The notes under the pieces: model-generated
Databases searched by the model: none
Seen by the model: the letters and a program-made list of their open reading frames with translations, nothing else
What the model was told of the DNA's origin: nothing
Shown: one piece after another, positions 1-4,914 of the stretch
Position numbering within the stretch: the first letter of the stretch is position 1
How the letters are laid out: each line of letters opens with the position of its first letter
Origin: an uncultured Anaerolineaceae bacterium
GTDB lineage: Bacteria > Chloroflexota > Anaerolineae > Anaerolineales > Anaerolineaceae
Direction of reading: 5' to 3'
Length of the DNA stretch: 9,183 bases
NCBI GenBank assembly: GCA_937894825.1
Contig: CALCQT010000147.1
Span: 1 to 9,183, forward strand
Translations under genes and position numbers: made by a program

Positions 1-1082
1 TCCTGCCCCGGCCAGGTGGCAATCATGTCTTCAAACCACGCAATAACATACCCCTTCTCGACCAGGTCAAAAACCTGTAACGGTGTCTCGATCAGCTTCT
101 GCAAAAATCCTTTGCGGTTATATTCATGGTAAAGCTCCTGCGCACTTTTATGCTTGTCCCATATCTGTGTCAGAAACGAATCAAAGGAATAAATTTGATA
201 CCGTTCCAGCTTGTAGAACTTCGCGGCGGTCTCCAGGCCATAGATCGTGTTCAAACTGAAATTTTCCGAAAGCTTATTGAACGTATCCCGCGAAAAATAA
301 TAGATATGCCCTTGCAGATCCTGGAAGGCTTTCAGCGTGTCCAGATAACCCATCTGGATGTTTTTGGCAATCCGTTGTTTATCAAAGTCAAATGTGCCGC
401 CAAGATCCTCGCTGCAGCGAATCATCTTAATTAAAATGCCGTCCCGATTTTCAATCTTCCGGCGCAGGCCCAACCCGACGACGTCAATCACGATGATTTT
501 CTTATAGCCGCGTTGAATCAGCATATTAATCGGCATGTTATCATAAACCCCGCCGTCAACGAATTGATCCCCCTTAACTTTCATTGGCTTAAAAATCGGG
601 AAACTGGCCGATGCCAACAGGTACTTCACCATCGAATCGCGGGTCATCTCTTCCTTAAACTTCTCCACCGGCGCAAAGTCTTTCAAGGAAAACGCCACAA
701 TACCAAAGTCAAGCGGCGAATCGTAAACCTTATCCACGTCAACATTCTCATGAATCAAATTCTCCAGCGGAGCTGTGTCCAGCCCTTTTTGTTGAACATA
801 CTCCTTCATCAGCCCACGAATATTATCGACACTGAATAAACTCTTCTCCTGATCAATACTATCCAAGGTTCCAAAAATATCCGACATTTGAATATTGTTG
901 TATACCGAGTAAGTCTTTTCTTCGTCATCCTGCAAAAAAAGCGCGCCGTTAAGCGCTCCAATAGAAGTCCCGGCGATTCCGCCAATCGGAATTCCAAGCT
1001 CTTTAATCGCCTTCCAGGCGCCAACTTCATAAGCGCCTTTTGTTCCTCCGCCTGAGAGAACCAGGCCATAATTATTTTTCAT
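1..1082 (-). CDS. Patatin-like phospholipase, 3' end cut by window edge
   Basis: Predicted serine acyl hydrolase of the patatin/RssA type, which cleaves acyl esters of phospholipids or related lipids with a Ser-Asp dyad. Reading the minus strand from the ATG at 1082 gives 360 residues with no stop before the edge. Visible motifs: oxyanion-hole loop SGGGTKGAYEVG (residues 10-21), nucleophile elbow GTSIG with Ser40 (38-42), and DGG with the presumed catalytic Asp176 (176-178), followed by VYDNMP. These are in the order and spacing of the family. A GGAG ribosome-binding site lies 5 nt before the ATG. No signal peptide is visible, so a cytoplasmic enzyme is likely. About 180 residues follow the DGG motif without recognisable motifs, longer than in minimal RssA-like proteins. 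The gene is divergent from the proS cluster. Family assignment is firm; the physiological substrate is unknown. Confidence 0.93.
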   Translation of the reverse strand, partial: MKNNYGLVLSGGGTKGAYEVGAWKAIKELGIPIGGIAGTSIGALNGALFLQDDEEKTYSVYNNIQMSDIFGTLDSIDQEKSLFSVDNIRGLMKEYVQQKGLDTAPLENLIHENVDVDKVYDSPLDFGIVAFSLKDFAPVEKFKEEMTRDSMVKYLLASASFPIFKPMKVKGDQFVDGGVYDNMPINMLIQRGYKKIIVIDVVGLGLRRKIENRDGILIKMIRCSEDLGGTFDFDKQRIAKNIQMGYLDTLKAFQDLQGHIYYFSRDTFNKLSENFSLNTIYGLETAAKFYKLERYQIYSFDSFLTQIWDKHKSAQELYHEYNRKGFLQKLIETPLQVFDLVEKGYVIAWFEDMIATWPGQ

Positions 1083-1486
1083 AAGTTCTCCAATCATTCT
1101 CTATACGCTCTTTAGCCAAAAAAAATTCAAAATTTATAAGACATCGTCAGGGTGTACATTCAATCCGGAACACCCTCCTGTCAATTTGTGCCGAAAAACC
1201 AGCAACGTCTTGTAAAATAATTCAGCCTGATTTTAACATTCAAATCACCCATTAAATTATACAGGCCAGCGCGAAAAATAGGGAAGCCAGCGCCCAATAC
1301 CGTCAGCGTTCGCTCAGGTTTCGAATATCAATGGTAAAATTCAACTCAGAAAATTCCGCACTGTCGGAAATCTGGAGTTTATTTCTAAACAAATCAGACG
1401 GGCGCGCATAGATAACTTTTCGGAACCGGCCTGTTCAATTTTCGGAATAGTTTTGAGACCCGGACAGGCAAATACGATTTTTTATT
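1083..1486. other. Divergent intergenic region, no gene seen
   Basis: About 400 bp between the divergent phospholipase gene and the small protein gene upstream of proS. I find no convincing ORF or RNA gene on either strand. It should hold promoters for both directions. The best plus-strand candidate is TTAACA at 1233-1238 and TTATAC at 1257-1262 with an 18-bp spacer, which matches consensus only partly. On the minus strand, A/T-rich hexamers near 1110-1145 could serve the phospholipase gene, but spacing is poor. A short hairpin, TTCCG and CGGAA around 6 bases, lies near 1357-1372. Boundaries and promoter calls are tentative. Confidence 0.5.
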
Positions 1487-1699
1487 ATGGGCAGGTACTT
1501 TTTGGAAAACGATTCGCTTGAAGTATTTTGGGAACAGATTTTATCCCGCAACCCGGATCTTATCCTGTCCGCTTTTTTCTCAATTCCGCCGGGTGAACAG
1601 AAGAAATGTTTTGCGCATTTGAAAAAGATGACGACGGAGACCGGCTGGCATTCGGAACAGGTGCAATCAGCGCAAATTGCACTGGACACTTTACAATAA
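1487..1699 (+). CDS. Small conserved-looking protein of unknown function, upstream of proS
   Basis: Encodes 70 residues, acidic at the N-terminus and mainly helical by composition, with no signal peptide or membrane segment. The second half reads like a real domain: PPGEQKKCFAHLKKM followed by TETGWHSEQVQSAQIALDTL, a helix-turn-helix pattern ending in GWHxxQxxSAxxAL. From memory, similar short proteins with an HLxxMxxExGWxxxQxxSAxxAL pattern occur in Anaerolineae; this has not been searched. The stop is 44 bp before proS on the same strand, so co-transcription is plausible. The ATG at 1487 has no visible Shine-Dalgarno. A TTG at 1502 in the same frame is preceded by AGG at 6 nt and could be the true start, giving 65 residues. 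The antisense frame is also open but Cys-rich and unconvincing. Function unknown. Confidence 0.65.
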   Translation: MGRYFLENDSLEVFWEQILSRNPDLILSAFFSIPPGEQKKCFAHLKKMTTETGWHSEQVQSAQIALDTLQ

Positions 1700-1743
1700 A
1701 AAATAATCATTGTTCGTAAAAATTCAATCGGATATGGATAAAA

Positions 1744-3180
1744 ATGGCAGACGAAAAATTAACTCCCCGCAGTGAAAATTATTCTGAATGGTACAACCAG
1801 GTCGTCCTGAGGACTGACATGGCTGATTACGCGCCGGTCCGCGGCTGCATGGTCGTCAAGCCCTATGGCTGGGCCTTGTGGGAAAATATGCAGAAAGAAC
1901 TGGATCGGCGCTTCAAGGAGACCGGCCATGTAAACGCGGCATTTCCAATGCTGATCCCGCAATCCTTCTTTGAAAAAGAAAAGGACCATGTGGAAGGTTT
2001 TTCGCCGGAACTGGCTGTTGTAACCATCGGCGGCGGACAGGTGTTGGAAGAACCGCTGGTCATTCGTCCGACCTCCGAAACCGTGATCGGGCACATGTAC
2101 TCGAAATGGATCAAAAGCTACCGGGATCTGCCGGTGTTGATTAATCAGTGGGCTAACGTTGTGCGCTGGGAAATGCGCACCCGGCTTTTCCTGCGCACGC
2201 TGGAGTTCTATTGGCAGGAAGGCCACACCGCCCACGCCACCGCGGAAGAGGCTCAGGAAGAAACGCTGCGCATGCTGGACGTTTACGCCGACTTCGCCAT
2301 CAACGAAGCCGCGGTTCCCGTCTTGCGAGGACGGAAGAGCGAAAGCGAGAAATTCGCCGGTGCGGTCAATACCTATTCCATTGAAGCGATGATGGGCGAT
2401 ACCAAGGCGCTTCAAGCCGGAACCAGTCACAATCTGGGTCAAAATTTTGCCAAAGCGTTCGACATTAAATACCTGGATCAGAATAATACGCTTCAGTATT
2501 GCTGGACCACCTCCTGGGGTGTCTCGACCCGTTTTATCGGCGCCATCATCATGACGCATGGCGATGATAACGGACTGATTCTCCCGCCTCGTCTGGCACC
2601 TTATCAAATCGTCATTGTTCCGATTTACAAGAACGATGAAGAACAGGGCCGCGTCATGGAAGCCGTTGAGAATGTCCGTAAGCAACTCAAAAACTTCCGG
2701 GTAAAACTGGACGACCGTACAGAAGTTACGCCTGGATATAAATATCACGAATGGGAGCTGCGCGGTGTTCCGCTGCGGCTGGAAATCGGGCCGAAAGATG
2801 TGGAAAAGGGCTCCGTCATGGCGGCACGCCGGGATATTCCAGGAAGGGACGGGAAATCTTTCCTCTCGCAGGAAAATCTTGCCCCGCAGGTGCAGGAACT
2901 GTTGGATACCATCCAAGCCGCGATGCTGCAGAAGGCGACCAACTTCCGGGACGCCAACATCCATCCGGCCGACACCTACGATGAATTTAAACAAATTGTC
3001 GAAAACGGGTGGGCCGAAAGTTGGTGGTGCGGTTCCGCTGAATGCGAAAAGAAAATAAAGGAAGAGACCAAAGCCACCACTCGCTGCATCCCGCTCAACC
3101 AGGAGAAGGACGGCCACGGAAAATGTATTTACTGTCAGGCGGATGCAGCCCAGAAAATATATTTTTCAAAGGCTTATTAA
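1744..3180 (+). CDS. proS: Prolyl-tRNA synthetase, archaeal/eukaryotic type
   Basis: Class II aminoacyl-tRNA synthetase that activates proline with ATP and charges tRNA-Pro in the cytoplasm. At 478 residues it is the short type without the roughly 180-residue editing insertion of the E. coli-type enzyme. Visible parts: motif 1 region around residues 32-75; proline-binding loop RPTSE (108-112); motif 2 around VVRWE (139-143) and [10 protein letters not shown] (155-164); GTSH (227-230); motif 3 [10 protein letters not shown] with Arg263; anticodon-binding domain about 285-395; and a C-terminal zinc domain with Cys429, Cys434 and a CIYC pair (461, 464). The chain ends in Tyr478; a terminal Tyr is typical of this type. 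The start is preceded by only a weak GGA at 5 nt, but the N-terminus fits the family. It probably shares a transcript with the small gene upstream. Identification is secure. Confidence 0.97.
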   Translation: MADEKLTPRSENYSEWYNQVVLRTDMADYAPVRGCMVVKPYGWALWENMQKELDRRFKETGHVNAAFPMLIPQSFFEKEKDHVEGFSPELAVVTIGGGQVLEEPLVIRPTSETVIGHMYSKWIKSYRDLPVLINQWANVVRWEMRTRLFLRTLEFYWQEGHTAHATAEEAQEETLRMLDVYADFAINEAAVPVLRGRKSESEKFAGAVNTYSIEAMMGDTKALQAGTSHNLGQNFAKAFDIKYLDQNNTLQYCWTTSWGVSTRFIGAIIMTHGDDNGLILPPRLAPYQIVIVPIYKNDEEQGRVMEAVENVRKQLKNFRVKLDDRTEVTPGYKYHEWELRGVPLRLEIGPKDVEKGSVMAARRDIPGRDGKSFLSQENLAPQVQELLDTIQAAMLQKATNFRDANIHPADTYDEFKQIVENGWAESWWCGSAECEKKIKEETKATTRCIPLNQEKDGHGKCIYCQADAAQKIYFSKAY

Positions 3181-3219
3181 ATGGTCAGAGCGTCAAAATT
3201 CAAATTTGCAAGGAAGAAA

Positions 3220-3268
3220 TCGTAGTTTTATTATTGTTGCGCGTAGCGCAACAATAATAAAACTACGA
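3220..3268. repeat. Perfect 23-bp inverted repeat with 3-nt loop
   Basis: Left arm 3220-3242 and right arm 3246-3268 are exact reverse complements separated only by GTA. The arm is A/T-rich on the outside and ends in GTTGCGC at the loop. It begins 40 nt after the proS stop and would form a very stable RNA hairpin or DNA cruciform. No T-tract follows on either strand, so it is not a standard intrinsic terminator, though it could block 3' exonucleases and define the end of proS mRNA. It abuts the element starting at 3273 and may be part of that insertion or a separate repeat. Confidence 0.9.
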
Positions 3269-3272
3269 AACA

Positions 3273-3433
3273 TGTCATGTCGAGCGAGCGCAACGAGTCG
3301 AGACATCCTCAAACAGCATTAAATAATAATCCGGGTGGAGAATCATCCCATCGCGGCGTAATTTGCATGAAAAATTGCTTATTCATGAATCTTGAAGATC
3401 TCTCGACTCCGCCTCGCTACGCTCAAGATGACA
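3273..3433. mobile_element. MITE-like element with imperfect terminal inverted repeats (element 1)
   Basis: The left end (3273-3307) and the right end (3397-3433) are imperfect inverted repeats of about 35 bp. Both begin TGTCAT when read inward, then share GAGCG, AGCG, GAGTCGAGA and a final ATC. The body between them is non-coding and contains the hairpin CATGAA/TTCATG (3366-3371 with 3382-3387). No transposase is encoded, so if mobile it would depend on one elsewhere. I could not identify a confident target-site duplication. The outer TGTCAT and an internal GGGTGGAGA (3333-3341) recur in the element at 7374-7636. Similar TGTCATnnnGAGCG palindromic repeats are, from memory, common in several bacterial phyla. 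It may instead be a non-mobile intergenic repeat. Confidence 0.6.
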
Positions 3434-3479
3434 TAAGGATTCGGTGCTCGAACCTTAAAAATGCCATCCGCTTGAACGA

Positions 3480-4292
3480 ATGACTGCTGTTAACCTGCTC
3501 CAATTACGGAAACAAATCAACAGCCTGCTCTGGACCTTTATGGATCCGGAGCAGTTTCGCCGCAGTTTACTGTCGTTATTCGAGCAATACACCGATCTGG
3601 CCTATAAACCCGGTAAGGGAGCTGTCACTTCCATCCGGACGACCGACTTAAACATCCCGCCGCTTGTACTGCGGGAGTTGGAAATTGCGCTTTATCAATC
3701 GGTGCGCGAACATCCGCAAGCTGCGCTGGCCCTCTGCGATCTGCTCTGGCAGGATCCGCATACCGAAATGAAAATTATCGCTGCCAGAATGCTTGGGCAA
3801 CTTCCCTCTGAATTTATTGATGATGTTTTGCAGCGGATCGAAAATTGGACCGCCGAGCAACGGGATCCTTTCTTCGAAAAAGTTTTTTTGGAAAACGGTA
3901 CCGCATCCATCCGCCGGAATGAACCGGATAAACTGATGCAGCGGGCAAAAGAATGGTGCGAGAATAAAGCACACAACAAAAAAAAGACCGGTCTGCAAGC
4001 ATTGATCATCCTGGCCGATGACCAGAACTATATCAATCTTCCCGCAATCTTCAATGCATTGGAACTCCTTTTCCTGGACACACCGGCCGCACTCCAATCA
4101 GATATTATTGATCTGATGACGATCCTACTGAAAAGATCACCGGTCGAGACCGCTTTTTTTATCCGGCAGATGCTGGAACGATCGGCCACAAAAACAGTAG
4201 TCCGGATCTCAAGGAAAATGCTGCCGCTGCTCCCACCCGAATCGCAGCCGGCCATTGCGGCGCTGCTGCGGACCATACCCGTCAATAAATAA
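3480..4292 (+). CDS. Helical repeat protein, possibly HEAT/AlkD-like, function unknown
   Basis: Encodes 270 residues, soluble by appearance, with no signal peptide or membrane helix. The sequence is a succession of amphipathic helices. The segment at residues 82-109, ALALCDLLWQDPHTEMK followed by IIAARMLGQLP, resembles a HEAT/AlkD-type repeat, where a conserved Glu (here Glu96) precedes a helix ending in LGQLP. Similar helix pairs follow around 172-200 and 203-266. I cannot place the catalytic Trp/Asp residues of AlkD alkylpurine glycosylases, so DNA repair activity is not supported; a scaffold role is equally possible. The start has no clear Shine-Dalgarno. An in-frame stop lies seven codons upstream of the ATG, so the gene cannot start much earlier; the next ATG is at 3540. 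No terminator is seen between it and rpsO, so read-through is possible. The coding call is firm, the function is not. Confidence 0.82.
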   Translation: MTAVNLLQLRKQINSLLWTFMDPEQFRRSLLSLFEQYTDLAYKPGKGAVTSIRTTDLNIPPLVLRELEIALYQSVREHPQAALALCDLLWQDPHTEMKIIAARMLGQLPSEFIDDVLQRIENWTAEQRDPFFEKVFLENGTASIRRNEPDKLMQRAKEWCENKAHNKKKTGLQALIILADDQNYINLPAIFNALELLFLDTPAALQSDIIDLMTILLKRSPVETAFFIRQMLERSATKTVVRISRKMLPLLPPESQPAIAALLRTIPVNK

Positions 4293-4315
4293 CATACTAT
4301 CCCCCAAAAAACCTG

Positions 4316-4324
4316 TGATATAAT
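4316..4324 (+). promoter_or_regulatory. Extended -10 promoter for rpsO
   Basis: TGATATAAT is a perfect TATAAT box (4319-4324) with the TGn extension immediately upstream. No good -35 hexamer stands at 16-18 bp, which fits an extended -10 promoter. The predicted transcription start is near 4330-4332, giving a leader of about 74 nt before the rpsO ATG. Confidence 0.55.
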
Positions 4325-4340
4325 TGATCAGTTGACTGGT

Positions 4341-4368
4341 CCTTCTTCAGGCGCCGCTTGAAGTATGG
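4341..4368 (+). promoter_or_regulatory. rpsO leader hairpin, candidate S15 autoregulatory site
   Basis: A 7-bp stem pairs 4345-4351 (CTTCAGG) with 4357-4363 (CTTGAAG) around a 5-nt loop, extended by CC (4341-4342) with GG (4367-4368) across a small internal loop. The two loop-proximal pairs are G4350-U4358 and G4351-C4357. This has the same 5'-GG/5'-CU arrangement as the G-U/G-C motif S15 binds in 16S rRNA helix 22. rpsO mRNA leaders in several bacteria are bound by S15 for feedback repression. A second small hairpin, GATCAG with CTGGTC (4326-4341), overlaps the predicted transcription start and probably is not fully transcribed. The structure is seen; the regulatory role is inferred. Confidence 0.45.
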
Positions 4369-4404
4369 AGACTTGCAAAATAGATTTTTAGAGGAGCAAT
4401 TGTC

Positions 4405-4677
4405 ATGGCTTTAACAAAGGAACAAAAGCAGGATTTTTTCGCCAATTTCGGAAAACATGAGACGGATACCGGATCGGTTGAAGTTCAGGTCGCGATGCTG
4501 ACCAAACGGATCGCAGATCTGACGCAGCATCTCCGCAATAACAAGCACGATGAATCATCCCGGCGCGGGATGCTGAAAATGGTGGGCCGGCGCCGTCGTT
4601 TACTGGCTTACCTGCGGCGCTCAGACTACGCCAGCTACGTTGCGCTGAATGAAAAACTCGGGCTACGCGTAAAATAA
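4405..4677 (+). CDS. rpsO: 30S ribosomal protein S15
   Basis: Small-subunit protein that binds 16S rRNA early in assembly and organises the central domain (platform). It is 90 residues long, normal for the family. The conserved core is present: [17 protein letters not shown] (about 21-37), [17 protein letters not shown] (about 39-55) and [11 protein letters not shown] followed by [14 protein letters not shown] at the C-terminus. The RNA-contacting His, Asp and Ser residues of the HLRxxxHDxSSRRG stretch are intact. A strong GAGGAG Shine-Dalgarno lies 8 nt before the ATG. It has its own promoter upstream and a terminator after the stop, and is followed by pnp, the order found in many bacteria. 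S15 may repress its own translation through the leader hairpin. Confidence 0.98.
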   Translation: MALTKEQKQDFFANFGKHETDTGSVEVQVAMLTKRIADLTQHLRNNKHDESSRRGMLKMVGRRRRLLAYLRRSDYASYVALNEKLGLRVK

Positions 4678-4691
4678 TTTGGAGGATTTTG

Positions 4692-4727
4692 AAGAGTAGA
4701 TGGGAATCAATTCATCTGCTCTTTTTT
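4692..4727 (+). terminator. Intrinsic terminator between rpsO and pnp
   Basis: An 11-bp stem with one G-U pair (4692-4702 with 4713-4723), a 10-nt loop and a T-tract ending at 4727 begins about 15 nt after the rpsO stop. This is a typical rho-independent terminator. As no strong pnp promoter is obvious downstream, it may be leaky, letting part of the rpsO transcription continue into pnp. Confidence 0.8.
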
Positions 4728-4733
4728 AATTAC

Positions 4734-4913
4734 AAGAGTCTGCTTCAGCAGCTCTTAGATTTTGTTGCCTCATTTCGGTTAGGCATTGAAACAAGATCGG
4801 AATTTCGCGCATCTTTGGATTTATTCAGAGAATAGATTCAGGATGTATTGGTCGTTAAGCGACCTTCCTGTCTTTTTTCAGTCCCTGACCAAATGAGAGA
4901 AATGGGAAACAGG
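4734..4913 (+). promoter_or_regulatory. Structured pnp leader region
   Basis: Several hairpins follow one another between the rpsO terminator and the pnp start. They are AAGAG-CTGC with GCAG-CTCTT and one bulged T (4734-4756); GATTTTGTT-GCCT with AGGC and AACAAGATC (4758-4798, internal loop); and GGTCG with CGACC (4850-4864), with a T6 run 8 nt further on. Close to the start codon, CCTGT (4867-4871) can pair with ACAGG (4909-4913), and TCCC (4882-4885) with GGGA (4904-4907), which would hide the ribosome-binding site. In E. coli the pnp leader is cleaved by RNase III and used by PNPase for autoregulation. Whether this leader works that way is inference. I see no convincing pnp-specific promoter. 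Confidence 0.45.
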
Positions 4914-4914
4914 T

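Noticed and set aside
126..839. Plus-strand frames of about 100 codons at 126-434 and 513-839
   Set aside because: Antisense to the patatin-like gene, which has intact GGGTKG, GTSIG and DGG motifs.
1435..1710. 91-codon Cys-rich minus-strand frame
   Set aside because: Antisense to the small plus-strand gene. The Cys residues are irregularly spaced, there is no ribosome-binding site, and the plus frame has a more protein-like pattern and fits the proS direction.
1759..3117. 452-codon open frame on the minus strand
   Set aside because: It lies fully antisense to proS, whose motifs are unmistakable. The translated product is rich in Phe, Arg and Gly with no family resemblance.
3277..3483. 68-codon plus-strand frame
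   Set aside because: It lies inside element 1 and reads through its inverted repeats; not a plausible protein.
4850..4878. GGTCG/CGACC hairpin plus T6 considered as a true terminator before pnp
   Set aside because: The stem is only 5 bp and the T-run begins 8 nt after it, so it is not listed as a terminator; it remains a possible attenuator.
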